Virus record (IMG/VR): IMGVR_UViG_3300046535_000246
Coordinates: 1-44,766 of that record
Source: a virus
Direction: 5' to 3' (one strand)
DNA length: 44,766 nt
Shown here: piece after piece, positions 8,162-15,864 of the stretch
How positions within the stretch are numbered: the stretch's first letter is position 1
Layout of the letters: the number at the start of each line of letters is the position of its first letter
Program-made: the position numbers and the translations under genes
Notes under the pieces: generated by a model
What the model was told of the DNA's origin: nothing
The model's input: only the letters and a program-made list of their open reading frames with translations
Database searches by the model: none

Positions 8162-8682
8162 TTGGCGTTCTGAGCAAATCCTGAAGGAGCGCTGGTCTTG
8201 TTGAAGCCTTCGAACTTGGAGAGGATTCCAGTCCGACCTTGAGTGTTCTTGGTCGAAGCAGCCGTGGATTGTCCTGCCCGAGGATTGATCCGTCGAGCCA
8301 AGGCATTACGAGACGGCAACCCAGGGTGACTCTTCCCAGGTTCGATGGTCGGACCAGCCTTCTTCGAGCTATTCGAGGTCACCGTGGTCTGCTTGGCCCC
8401 GTTTCCACGGTGACTACTAGATGGTGTCTCCCGACCAGTTGAAGAACCACCGTGAGAGTTGACGCTACTGAACCCGTTGGTAGCTGAATCACCTTGAGTT
8501 GGCTTGTCGATGCCAAACTTCTTCTCCATCGCCTCCAGGCCCGCCGACTCACCCTTCTCCTCACCCGGTGAACCCTCGTTCGGACCCATGTGAGCCTTCA
8601 TCCAGGCTACAGGGTCAGGTATCTCACGCTGCTTGGCACCGACGTTGGCGGTCTTGTGTTGTCCCTTGCTCGGGTTTGCCAT
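8158..8682 (-). CDS. Hypothetical low-complexity head-region protein
   Basis: This 174-aa protein is rich in Ser, Gly, Asn, Lys and Thr and probably mostly disordered. Only a short N-terminal segment (IPDPVAWMKAHMGP) and GLEAMEKKFGIDKP look structured. ATG at 8682, downstream gene coupled by GTGA. I do not recognise a family. Its position between portal and scaffold genes suggests a minor head or assembly component, unproven. Confidence 0.6.
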   Translation of the reverse strand: MANPSKGQHKTANVGAKQREIPDPVAWMKAHMGPNEGSPGEEKGESAGLEAMEKKFGIDKPTQGDSATNGFSSVNSHGGSSTGRETPSSSHRGNGAKQTTVTSNSSKKAGPTIEPGKSHPGLPSRNALARRINPRAGQSTAASTKNTQGRTGILSKFEGFNKTSAPSGFAQNAK

Positions 8683-8688
8683 GAGAAC

Positions 8689-8958
8689 CTACCTGACTGT
8701 GGTTGGAAAGTCAGCCAGCCGCAGAGCGTACACCATGTCGTTCTGAGTCATGGTGTTGAGGCGAGCGACTGTGAAGGTTGATGCGCTGATGGCCGTGAGA
8801 CGCGCTCGCAACGTGGCGATGGAGTCGTCATTGACGTTGCCGTCATCAAAGCCGTTCTGAGGACTGGTATTGCTACCAGTCATGTTGGTCTTCTGAGTAC
8901 CAGACCCGGTGTGAGCAGCGGTGACTCCGAGTTGGTTTCCGACTTGCTGGTCAGCCAC
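8689..8958 (-). CDS. Hypothetical small head-region protein
   Basis: This 89-aa protein starts at GTG 8958 behind a perfect AGGAGG and overlaps the preceding gene by 8 bp. The first half is Gly/Asn/Thr-rich. The second half is a compact helix-type segment (IATLRARLTAIS, LNTMTQNDMVYALRLADFP). No family recognised. It could be a small head accessory protein judging only from its neighbours. Confidence 0.55.
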   Translation of the reverse strand: MADQQVGNQLGVTAAHTGSGTQKTNMTGSNTSPQNGFDDGNVNDDSIATLRARLTAISASTFTVARLNTMTQNDMVYALRLADFPTTVR

Positions 8959-9133
8959 GCTTCTTACCTCCTGAGTTCATGCGTCGAATTGTAGCATTGG
9001 CGATCCTGATTGCCTTGGCTTCATCACCACTACTCTTGTAGACTGCATTGGCGATCTGAGAAGCCTTGTCGGCAGGAATCCTACCGAGTGAGTGATTGTG
9101 CTTCTTTGCGAACGACTTTCCCGTCCACGGCAT
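8951..9133 (-). CDS. Small basic conserved-type protein
   Basis: The protein has 60 aa and starts MPWTGKSFAKKHNHSL. It is followed by a helix (ADKASQIANAVYKSSGDEAKAIRIANATIRRM) and a lysine-rich end. Proteins with the pattern K-H-N-x-x-L ... A-N-A-x-x-x-x-G-x-x-E-x-x-A-I-x-x-A-N are common in phage head operons and near ChaB-like annotations; the function is unknown. It is placed directly after the portal gene. Its high basic charge would allow DNA contact. Confidence 0.65.
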   Translation of the reverse strand: MPWTGKSFAKKHNHSLGRIPADKASQIANAVYKSSGDEAKAIRIANATIRRMNSGGKKRG

Positions 9134-9137
9134 CGCT

Positions 9138-11207
9138 CTACCCCGAGGGTCCCTGTTGTGCGAGTGGGTTGATCGGTGGCATCTGCACCTGTCGATTCAC
9201 AGGATGAGCAGCACCGCCTGGCGGAAGCTGATGAGGAGGCGGCATCAGGTTTGGAGCGCCGGGATGCCCAGGAAGTCCTGGCGGAGCACCAGGGAGTGGT
9301 GGTTGCCCAGGTGCTCCACCAGAAACTTGAGCCATCGCAGCAGCTTGCATCTGATTCTGCTGGAGTGCTTGCTGGTGCATTTGAACATGCTCCTCGAAGG
9401 CGGCCTGAACCTGAGGATCTGAACTGTCGAACCGCTGACGCTTCCGCTCATCGTTGTGCTCATTGATGTGGATTGTGTGTTCATCCCAAGAATGCACATT
9501 GACAGGCATTCCCTTGAGCATCTTGAGATTCTCACGCTGAGCTGCTCTGGCGTCCCGCTGCATCTCCTCATACAGCCGACCAGTTTCGGCCATGTCGAGG
9601 TATCTCAGCGCTCGATCAGGAGGAATCCACCCCATCTGACCAAGCTGCATGATGAACGCCTGCTTGGCAGCCCGAGACCTTGGCATCGCAGAACCAGACT
9701 GAACATTCAAGTCCGTATTACCTGCGAGATCCTGATTTGAAAAGATGAACGACTCGTATTCCCCATCTGTACCGACAACTCGAACTGTTCGAGGAAGGTC
9801 CCAAAATTGCTGGACCATCTCAAGCAGGTGCTTACCGATACGTTCGATTCCCTCTTCGAGTGACGAAACCGTATTGGCGAGCTTTGTGTCGTCGGCCTCT
9901 TGCAGATAGGAGATGGCTGTCGCTGCGGTGACGCCAGGAGGAGCCTGTCCCTTGGTGACTTCGTGTTGTCCTGAGATATCCGCCATATCTGTTTGGCAAC
10001 GATTCAACTCCTCGATGACATATTCGGGGATCGGCTCAAGCTTCAACGGCGTTGGGGGAGCGAAACCGGGCGTATAGAAAACAATCAACCCAGGCTCAGA
10101 CGTGATCTTGTTCGGGTCGATTGAACCCCTTGGAGCGACCAACTGAGGCTTTGCCATACGATTCTTAGCCTCGATGATCTGAGACCGTGTCCTGTTGTAT
10201 TCCTTCTGGAGTGGAATCAGGTCAGAGATCACTGATTCAGCGTAGAACCTACCAGTAGGAACATGATCGAACTTTGTGAAAGGATACTCCCCATGATCCC
10301 AGGGGAATGAGTCAGTGACCGACAGGGGCGTGTCGGCGGCGTAGATTATGACCGCTCCATTGGGCCACTTTCCACACGGCTTGACCCAGCACTCTTTCAC
10401 CGAGACGTGGTCATACCCTGTCTGCTGCTGGATTCCAAGTGCCTGTAGGAACTTCTGCTCCAAAACCCCACCACTGGAGTTCGAGTCAGCCGGAACCTCT
10501 ACCCCCCAAGTATCCTTGATATACTCAGGTGTCTTCGCAGCGACATGGAAGACATATGGCTGGAACTCAATCTCCTCTTCCTCCACATCAGGGACGAAGA
10601 AGTGGAATGGAGTGATATTCTCGAGCCGAATCCGACCAGGGATACCAGACGAGTCAGGTTGCTGACCATCGTACCAGTCCTTGATGAATCCGTTGCCAGT
10701 GAGACACTGCCAGAACGTCATCCGTCGAATGACCCTCTTAGCTTTGAGGTCTCGCCACAGGTATTCAAAGATGTTCTCAGCGGCACGAGCGCCAGCCAAG
10801 TCATCGTCATCAGTGCTTGCCGGAATGACGTAAGGCTGAGGATCTTCCTTCGTCAACTTGGCGTGCTCAGATCGAATGATTGGGCGAATCTTGTTCGTCA
10901 CCAATCGAACCCGCCACGGAGGAGCGGGTGGCTCGTACATTCGAGCGTAGTTTGAACCAGTCCCGAAGTTTGGAGTCCACTGAACGTACTGCCGGCCGAA
11001 GTAGAAAGCGATATTCGTGTACCAGGCACGCTCAAATTGAATTCGAGACTTCCGACACAATTCGAACTTCTCTTCAGCCCAATTCATCGCTTCCCGTTCA
11101 GCAGCACCGGAAAGAGACTTTGAGACAACAGACTGACCATTGGACGAACCAGAAGAAGGTACTGCTCCAACATCAGCAGTTCCAGTGAGTCCAAGTATAT
11201 CAGTCAA
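9138..11207 (-). CDS. Portal protein (podovirus type)
   Basis: The protein has 689 aa; its TTG start at 11207 overlaps the previous gene by 8 bp. It forms the dodecameric DNA channel at one capsid vertex. Portal-like segments appear in order: RIQFERAWYTNIAFYFGRQYV, WRVRLVTNKIRPIIRSEHAKL, a conserved NGFIKDWYD, FPWDHGEYPFTKFDHVPTGR, then the long helix with EYNRTRSQIIEAKNRMAKP (crown/stem region). GQHEVTKGQAPPGVTAATAI and NTVSSLEEGIERIGKHLLEM follow. The last 90 residues are Gln/Met then Pro/Gly-rich (GAPGQPPLPGAPPGLPGHPG) and probably disordered. Length and order match large portals of T7- and N4-like phages. Confidence 0.88.
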   Translation of the reverse strand: MTDILGLTGTADVGAVPSSGSSNGQSVVSKSLSGAAEREAMNWAEEKFELCRKSRIQFERAWYTNIAFYFGRQYVQWTPNFGTGSNYARMYEPPAPPWRVRLVTNKIRPIIRSEHAKLTKEDPQPYVIPASTDDDDLAGARAAENIFEYLWRDLKAKRVIRRMTFWQCLTGNGFIKDWYDGQQPDSSGIPGRIRLENITPFHFFVPDVEEEEIEFQPYVFHVAAKTPEYIKDTWGVEVPADSNSSGGVLEQKFLQALGIQQQTGYDHVSVKECWVKPCGKWPNGAVIIYAADTPLSVTDSFPWDHGEYPFTKFDHVPTGRFYAESVISDLIPLQKEYNRTRSQIIEAKNRMAKPQLVAPRGSIDPNKITSEPGLIVFYTPGFAPPTPLKLEPIPEYVIEELNRCQTDMADISGQHEVTKGQAPPGVTAATAISYLQEADDTKLANTVSSLEEGIERIGKHLLEMVQQFWDLPRTVRVVGTDGEYESFIFSNQDLAGNTDLNVQSGSAMPRSRAAKQAFIMQLGQMGWIPPDRALRYLDMAETGRLYEEMQRDARAAQRENLKMLKGMPVNVHSWDEHTIHINEHNDERKRQRFDSSDPQVQAAFEEHVQMHQQALQQNQMQAAAMAQVSGGAPGQPPLPGAPPGLPGHPGAPNLMPPPHQLPPGGAAHPVNRQVQMPPINPLAQQGPSG

Positions 11208-11562
11208 GGCCGAGCATCCTCATCTCGTCCGTCATGTCTACTACAACTTCACCGAACCCCTGAGGATCACTGAATCCTGCCCGACGCATTTCCTCCTCGT
11301 CAGACATACCCTTTGACTCCTCAGATGTCGAGCCTGAATTCTCCATTGTCGGAAGCATCTGGAGGTAGCTCGTCCACTCCCGAGTCATCGCTCGATTCAG
11401 CAGACGTTCCCTCTCCCGCTCCCAATTGATCCGCTCCGCTCGGTGATCCGACCTCATCGTCTCGATCAGATTCCGAAGCGTATTCCGTTCCTGGGAAGAG
11501 AACCAGATCAGGCTCCCGATTGCTAGGATGGCGATTGCGAGCACGATCACGGACGTAGCCAT
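11200..11562 (-). CDS. Membrane-anchored coiled-coil protein, overprinted on the preceding gene
   Basis: This 120-aa protein has an N-terminal membrane helix (residues 4-22, SVIVLAIAILAIGSLIW). A charged coiled-coil segment follows (ERNTLRNLIETMRSDHRAERINWERERERLL), then an acidic C-terminus. The ATG at 11562 sits behind GGAGGAGG seven bases upstream, one of the best ribosome sites in the late unit, even though it lies inside the 184-aa gene in another frame (242-bp overlap). The topology resembles an inner-membrane spanin or a portal-associated membrane protein. An outer-membrane partner is not expected in an actinobacterium. Function unknown. Confidence 0.6.
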   Translation of the reverse strand: MATSVIVLAIAILAIGSLIWFSSQERNTLRNLIETMRSDHRAERINWERERERLLNRAMTREWTSYLQMLPTMENSGSTSEESKGMSDEEEMRRAGFSDPQGFGEVVVDMTDEMRMLGLD

Positions 11563-11875
11563 TGATAGCCTCCTCCAAGGCTCGGAAGTTGTCGTTGGCT
11601 ACCTGCAAGCGGAAAGCCTCACGGCGAGCGGTCTCAGCTTGTTCCTTGAGCACTTCTGCCTGTGCTGGAGTGATCCATCCAACAGTTCGTGCGAGTTCAC
11701 TGAGACACTCGTTGCAGACGTACACAGCGCCATGAAACTCAAACTGCAAGGACAAGTCAATGAACCAGTCCCTACAGGAGGAGTCGGCACGGCACAGGAA
11801 ACAGCACCCAGGGAGAGCGGCAGGGGCCGTCACCACCTGCCACCGCTCCGTAGGTGCCTGTTGGAACAGGCTCAC
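11321..11875 (-). CDS. Zinc-finger-like protein with acidic tail
   Basis: The protein has 184 aa; its GTG start at 11875 is coupled to the upstream stop (GTGA). Residues 24-57 contain CCFLC...C and CNEC separated by about 25 residues, a probable zinc knuckle pair. A helical segment follows (ITPAQAEVLKEQAETARREAFRLQVANDNFRALEEAI). The last 70 residues are Ser/Asp/Glu-rich and low in complexity. That is exactly the stretch sharing DNA with the membrane coiled-coil gene, as is common where one of two overlapping frames is under weak constraint. Function unknown. Confidence 0.6.
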   Translation of the reverse strand: MSLFQQAPTERWQVVTAPAALPGCCFLCRADSSCRDWFIDLSLQFEFHGAVYVCNECLSELARTVGWITPAQAEVLKEQAETARREAFRLQVANDNFRALEEAINGYVRDRARNRHPSNREPDLVLFPGTEYASESDRDDEVGSPSGADQLGAGEGTSAESSDDSGVDELPPDASDNGEFRLDI

Positions 11876-12420
11876 TTCTTGGAAGCCGGAGCCTTCGCAG
11901 GCTCGTTGTCCTTGATGTCGAAGGAGGACTCCTTGGCCTTCGGTGCAGGCTTCTCAGAGCCGGACCCTGGCGGGTTGTCATCGACGGCCTTCTGAGCATC
12001 GCCGCTGTCGGTGAAAGCCTCGACACGAGCGGTCAGCGTGGCCTCGTCGGAAGGGTCGAGATCCTGCGACAGATCGACGGACGGAGGGGAGACGAACTCG
12101 TCAGCTTCACCGTCACCGCCAGGACGAGTCGTTGAGTCCCCGATCTTCTGCTTGGCGGTCATCCCCTCGCTGGGAACCCACGGAGTCGAGCCGGTGACCT
12201 CATTCTCGACGATGGCAGCGGCGGTCTTCGCCTGAGCAGCTTCAAGCTGATCGAGACGGAGAGGATCGCCAGCATGGACCAGATCGAGAACCACATCGAC
12301 AACGCCTTCGGTGGAGATGCCACCGTGATACAGCTCGCCACGAGCCGACATCAAGGAGATGCCAATCACCTGAGCGGCCTCCTGATGCACAGTTTCTCCG
12401 TTGACTCGAACCTCGAACAT
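11872..12420 (-). CDS. Hypothetical acidic protein
   Basis: The protein has 182 aa and starts at ATG 12420. The first 75 residues look folded (MFEVRVNGETVHQEAAQVIG, GGISTEGVVDVVLDLVHAGDPLRLDQLEAAQ). The rest is acidic, Pro/Ser/Ala/Lys-rich and probably disordered, ending KAPASKK. It lies between the large terminase and the zinc-finger gene, with upstream AGGAGAG. I do not recognise a family. Confidence 0.6.
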   Translation of the reverse strand: MFEVRVNGETVHQEAAQVIGISLMSARGELYHGGISTEGVVDVVLDLVHAGDPLRLDQLEAAQAKTAAAIVENEVTGSTPWVPSEGMTAKQKIGDSTTRPGGDGEADEFVSPPSVDLSQDLDPSDEATLTARVEAFTDSGDAQKAVDDNPPGSGSEKPAPKAKESSFDIKDNEPAKAPASKK

Positions 12421-12431
12421 TTACTCTCCTC

Positions 12432-13925
12432 TCACCACTCGTTGCCGAGAGTGTAGTCGGAACTCTCTTGCTCCTTGGACCTGCTGAGGTCCGGGTCGAC
12501 ATAGCCATAGTACGGACTAGACGCCACACTTGCACCCCTGGGGTCCTGAATCTCAGGAACATATGTCCCTGTATCCATCTGTGGACGAGATGCAACCCCG
12601 TAACGAAGAGCATCACAAGCATGGTCGTTCTTCTTGTGCTGTTCCTCTTTGCGATTCTTTTTGTTGTCCATCTTCTTGTTAGCCCACGTTGCCCAACGAA
12701 GACGTTGAATCTCCCATGTGAGATTCGGACAGTTATCCTTACAAATATACAGCTCAGGAACCTCATTGAGACCAGTCAGCTTTGCAGCGACTCGGTTCAA
12801 CCCAGCTCGAACATCATTGTTGCCAGGCAGAATTGGGACTCCGTTGTTGATATACTCGATCTGAACCGAAGTCCCGGTAATCGGATCAGTGTTCCTGATG
12901 CTCGGATCACCGACATTGTAGTCAGTAACCCGATTGTGCTCCAGATTCTTAGCATGTACCGCTGCTGCATGGAATGAGATGACCTCACCTACGACATAGT
13001 GCTCATCGTAGATGATAATACGACCATCTCGATCGACGGCGCCCCAAAGCCAAGCAGTAGGGTTTGAGAACCCATGATCCATCATTCCGAAGTGCATCCA
13101 CTCCCTCGGCGGGATCAAAGTCTCAATGAAGTGCTGTTCACCGAGCATTTTGTAGATAAGACCGCCAATCTGGATGAATTTCCCATATCGACGAGCTTGA
13201 ACCTCATCTGACGACAATCCAGCCGTGATTATCTCAATTTCCCCGGCATTCACGTATGGATTCTCGTCAGTCATCACTTCGACCACAAACAGGTTCTCGT
13301 TGGTCATGGCGGCTATATATACGTCATCATACACCCAGGTCATGCCTTCAACCGGGGTCATGGTCATCCACCAGTCACCAGACACGTCGAGATGCCGCAT
13401 ATTGCACTCAACAAAGATGTCTTGTGGCGGTTCCTCGTCAAACCACGTTGCATGACGACTTGTTCCAGCGAACTTTTCGAGATCCTGCTCATATGACATG
13501 AATTCGAGGGTGGACTTGTTTTCAAGTGTCAACGTCCGACTCTGCTTGTCATATGAATCCTCTAATGACCCATTTATAAGCGCAGAAGGTGGGAGCCACC
13601 GAAGAATCTCCGGTTTCATGATCTTATCAACCCCATGATCGAAGTCGACTCCCACAGCACGGCAGTCTACAGGAGGCTGATGCTTGACAGGCTTGAATGG
13701 GTCGCGGCCGAGAAGACGATCCACCATCTCTACCCCACCACCGACGGTTTTCCCCGAGCGATTACCACCAATGAACAGCTTTCCCCGAGCACCTGACTGG
13801 TGAAAGAGCTGCTGCTTGGCATGTGGCGAGTATCCGTAGATATTCGGCCGTACTGACGCAGTTCTCAACCCCGAGGCTATACCCCGGATGAGATCAGGCG
13901 CCGTAATCAGTCGAGACTTAGCCAT
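12432..13925 (-). CDS. terL: Terminase large subunit (ATPase-nuclease)
   Basis: This 497-aa DNA-packaging motor acts at the portal. The ATPase domain has Walker A GGNRSGKT (53-60) and Walker B ATWFDEEPP (about 159-167, with the catalytic Glu), plus an NMRHLD region. The RNase H-like nuclease domain shows FGMMDHGFSNPTAW, then IIIYDEHYV, YNVGDPSIRNTD and a final HACDALRY, the acidic cluster expected for metal binding. Length is normal for the family. No Shine-Dalgarno precedes ATG 13925; the upstream sequence is CTCCTCTGA. Translation probably depends on reinitiation after the gene 9 bp upstream. Confidence 0.95.
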   Translation of the reverse strand: MAKSRLITAPDLIRGIASGLRTASVRPNIYGYSPHAKQQLFHQSGARGKLFIGGNRSGKTVGGGVEMVDRLLGRDPFKPVKHQPPVDCRAVGVDFDHGVDKIMKPEILRWLPPSALINGSLEDSYDKQSRTLTLENKSTLEFMSYEQDLEKFAGTSRHATWFDEEPPQDIFVECNMRHLDVSGDWWMTMTPVEGMTWVYDDVYIAAMTNENLFVVEVMTDENPYVNAGEIEIITAGLSSDEVQARRYGKFIQIGGLIYKMLGEQHFIETLIPPREWMHFGMMDHGFSNPTAWLWGAVDRDGRIIIYDEHYVVGEVISFHAAAVHAKNLEHNRVTDYNVGDPSIRNTDPITGTSVQIEYINNGVPILPGNNDVRAGLNRVAAKLTGLNEVPELYICKDNCPNLTWEIQRLRWATWANKKMDNKKNRKEEQHKKNDHACDALRYGVASRPQMDTGTYVPEIQDPRGASVASSPYYGYVDPDLSRSKEQESSDYTLGNEW

Positions 13926-13934
13926 TCAGAGGAG

Positions 13935-14345
13935 TTAGGCTCGAACTCCGAAGGCCACAACAGCAGCACTCGTGTTTCCAGCGCCGAACGAGGGCACATT
14001 CACGACGATTGCCACGGCAACACCAGTAGCCGCAACAGGTCTCGGAAAGGTGATGCTGAGAGGCTGGACTGCCACGGCAACTCCAGCAGGGATCGCCATG
14101 TCGAAGGTCATCGTGCCTCCGATACAGCCTGTCACCGTCACCTGAATGACACTCGCAGCCGTCGCACCTGCTCCGGTCACGATGAATCCAGTGATGTAGT
14201 TGGTGAGACCCGCTGCCGCAGGAATGGTCGCCGTTGTCGCAGTAGCAGCAACGTTCCCCGAGCTTGCAACAACATCATTTCCCGAGGACGGGTTGATCCC
14301 TTGCAGTGCTCGCTGTTGCAGGTCAGCCAGAGACAGCGTTGCCAT
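13935..14345 (-). CDS. Putative head decoration or minor structural protein
   Basis: The protein has 136 aa and starts at ATG 14345 behind AAGGAG. After a short N-terminal helix (LSLADLQQRALQG) it is almost entirely small residues and alternating hydrophobics (ATATTATIPAAAGLTNYITGFIVTG, then ITFPRPVAATGVAVAIVVNVP). This predicts a compact beta-sandwich. Beta-sandwich proteins of this size beside terminase genes are usually capsid decoration or neck proteins. That role is inferred, and no diagnostic motif is present. Confidence 0.5.
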   Translation of the reverse strand: MATLSLADLQQRALQGINPSSGNDVVASSGNVAATATTATIPAAAGLTNYITGFIVTGAGATAASVIQVTVTGCIGGTMTFDMAIPAGVAVAVQPLSITFPRPVAATGVAVAIVVNVPSFGAGNTSAAVVAFGVRA

Positions 14346-14354
14346 GTTTTCTCC

Positions 14355-15065
14355 TTAGATCACGAAGGATGAAGTCGGTTCTTTTGGCTCGGGTATTTCA
14401 AGGACTGGCATTCCGACAGCCGAAATGATACCCTCAGGGGAGACTGCCTGTCCTATCGTAATCATCTCAAGGTCAGCAGCAATACCCTGTAGCACCTGGG
14501 GGTCTCTCACCCACTTGGCAATCACTTCGACCACTCGAACCATGACCATCTCAACGTTCACGTCCACCTGAACACGAGGATTGTAGATTCCTCGCATCTC
14601 AAAGTAGAGTTTCAACGCTGAAACGTCTCCACCCTTGATGACACCAAGGAGACTGGTGTATGCTTCATGGTCAGAGCTTTCAAAGAGTTGCTTACCTCGT
14701 TGAGCAAGATAACCCTTGAATGCAGGTTGACGGAGCCAGACATGATACTGTTGGCTCGATACGCCAATCTCTTGAAGCTTCTCACGAACCGACCGATTGT
14801 CGTGAAGATTCAACAGCCTGTTAGCGAGATTCAACTGCTCCAACGTCAGAAGCGCCTCAGACCTACCAGAGTCAAGAGGTATACCCCTTGCATTGATGGC
14901 GTTTCGGAAGACATCTTGCTTCCAATACTTCCGAATCGTCTCAAGGTTGACCCCGGTAAGTTCGACTACTTTCTCTTCAGTTGGAAGTGAGCCAGTCTGC
15001 CAGAACGTCTGCTCATAGGCAGCGATGACATCGCATTGGTCAGCCGTTAACTCCGACCCACTCAT
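14355..15065 (-). CDS. terS: Terminase small subunit (phBC6A51-like HTH)
   Basis: The protein has 236 aa from ATG 15065; a GTG at 15101 would lengthen it. The N-terminal helix-turn-helix region (ADQCDVIAAYEQTFWQTGSLPTEEKVVELTGVNLETIRKYW) is followed by a second helical region. This second region (QQYHVWLRQPAFKGYLAQRGK, then SSDHEAYTSLLGVIKGGDVSALKLYFEMRGIY) is the signature arrangement of phBC6A51-type small terminases and related DNA-recognition proteins. It is encoded two genes before the large subunit, as usual. It overlaps the tandem-HTH gene by 26 bp. Confidence 0.75.
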   Translation of the reverse strand: MSGSELTADQCDVIAAYEQTFWQTGSLPTEEKVVELTGVNLETIRKYWKQDVFRNAINARGIPLDSGRSEALLTLEQLNLANRLLNLHDNRSVREKLQEIGVSSQQYHVWLRQPAFKGYLAQRGKQLFESSDHEAYTSLLGVIKGGDVSALKLYFEMRGIYNPRVQVDVNVEMVMVRVVEVIAKWVRDPQVLQGIAADLEMITIGQAVSPEGIISAVGMPVLEIPEPKEPTSSFVI

Positions 15066-15552
15066 TCCTCGCAAACTCCCCGCATCGGAACTCCAGTTCA
15101 CCTAACACAGTAGCGGATAGGCCAGATTCCAACATCGCAGTCTTGAACTGCTCCGAAAGAACATGCTTTGTACCATGCTCAAGGTTGTACATCTCAGCAG
15201 GGTGAACACAGAACGACTTACAGAACCGCATTCGAGAGAGTCCCTTACCAAGAGACAAACGAAAGTCCACTACAGGGTGCCTCGGGCCAGGAGCGGGGAG
15301 TGTCACATTCGCCATATCATAGAGTCTTCTTGCTGCGTTGCGGTTATCCCTCTGATAGAAGTGGTAGGCTTCGTCAATTGCAACTCCGCTCATACCATGT
15401 CTGATGAGGAAATCCCTCAAAACAGGTAGAATCTCAGGGTAAACCCCATGTTCACAGAGAAACACGGCTTGGACATGAACACCTACCTCCCCAGCGAGAT
15501 CCAATAGTGTCCATCCATGCTGCGATCTGAACTCCTTGATGGGGTTCGACAT
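15040..15552 (-). CDS. Tandem helix-turn-helix protein, first gene of the late unit
   Basis: The protein has 170 aa. Two related XRE-like helix-turn-helix halves can be seen. Residues about 5-55 contain IKEFRSQHGWTLLDLAGEVGVHV and FLCEHGVYP. Residues about 95-155 contain VDFRLSLGKGLSRMRFCKSF and MYNLEHGTK. Both repeat the order recognition helix, then L/C-E-H-G. It is the first gene after the divergent control region and so a candidate regulator of it. It could also be part of the packaging recognition complex, since small terminase follows directly. Start ATG 15552 behind AGGAG (close spacing). Confidence 0.65.
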   Translation of the reverse strand: MSNPIKEFRSQHGWTLLDLAGEVGVHVQAVFLCEHGVYPEILPVLRDFLIRHGMSGVAIDEAYHFYQRDNRNAARRLYDMANVTLPAPGPRHPVVDFRLSLGKGLSRMRFCKSFCVHPAEMYNLEHGTKHVLSEQFKTAMLESGLSATVLGELEFRCGEFARNEWVGVNG

Positions 15553-15590
15553 TACTCCTCTCTCTCCGCTCCCTAATTGCTTCTTAGACC

Positions 15591-15619
15591 ACTGTAACAG
15601 TTCTCATCAAGAAAGTCAA
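15591..15619 (-). promoter_or_regulatory. Late leftward promoter
   Basis: On the minus strand TTGACT (15619-15614), 17 bp, TACAGT (15596-15591). The predicted start lies near 15584, exactly over a TTAGACCA site at 15584-15591. Read leftward it leads into the tandem-HTH gene. I saw no other minus-strand promoter as clear, so this may drive the whole 23-kb late unit. Confidence 0.7.
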
Positions 15620-15628
15620 GAAATCTCC

Positions 15629-15657
15629 TTGACATCTCAACTGGGGTGGTCTAATAT
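15629..15657 (+). promoter_or_regulatory. Early rightward promoter, near consensus
   Basis: TTGACA (15629-15634), 17 bp, TAATAT (15652-15657): the strongest sigma70/SigA-type promoter in the genome. The expected start falls at about 15663-15665, on the ATG of the first early gene at 15664, so the transcript should be leaderless. TGGTCTAA (15647-15654) overlaps the -10 element and is the inverted partner of the site at 15584. Confidence 0.88.
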
Positions 15658-15663
15658 GGTTAT

Positions 15664-15864
15664 ATGGCCCGCAAGAGAGAAGCTCGTATCAAGGTCTGGT
15701 CGTCCATCAGTAAGGACACGTTTCTCAAGTATGAGATCCTCTCCAGAACATCAGGGTTCCCGTTGTTCTATCACTTCCGAAAGGCACTAGAGGAATATGT
15801 CCGAGACGTCAGAGCCGACACTGGAACCAACACAGATACCACTGAAGTTAGCAGTGGACGATGA
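15664..15864 (+). CDS. Small ribbon-helix-helix-like DNA-binding protein
   Basis: The protein has 66 aa. The N-terminus ARIKVWSSISKDTFLKYEILS followed by FYHFRKALEEYVRD gives the strand-helix-helix pattern of MetJ/Arc regulators: a basic strand, then two helices with a turn between. The tail is polar and Thr-rich. There is no ribosome site because the ATG is at or within a base of the predicted transcription start. Being first in the early unit and next to paired operator-like sites, it is a candidate regulator of the switch. The family call is by pattern only. Confidence 0.65.
   Translation: MARKREARIKVWSSISKDTFLKYEILSRTSGFPLFYHFRKALEEYVRDVRADTGTNTDTTEVSSGR

Noticed and set aside
15040-15864. 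Lysogeny switch (repressor/Cro with integrase)
   Set aside because: The divergent promoters and HTH/RHH proteins look switch-like, but there is no integrase, excisionase, partition gene or attachment site anywhere in the circle.
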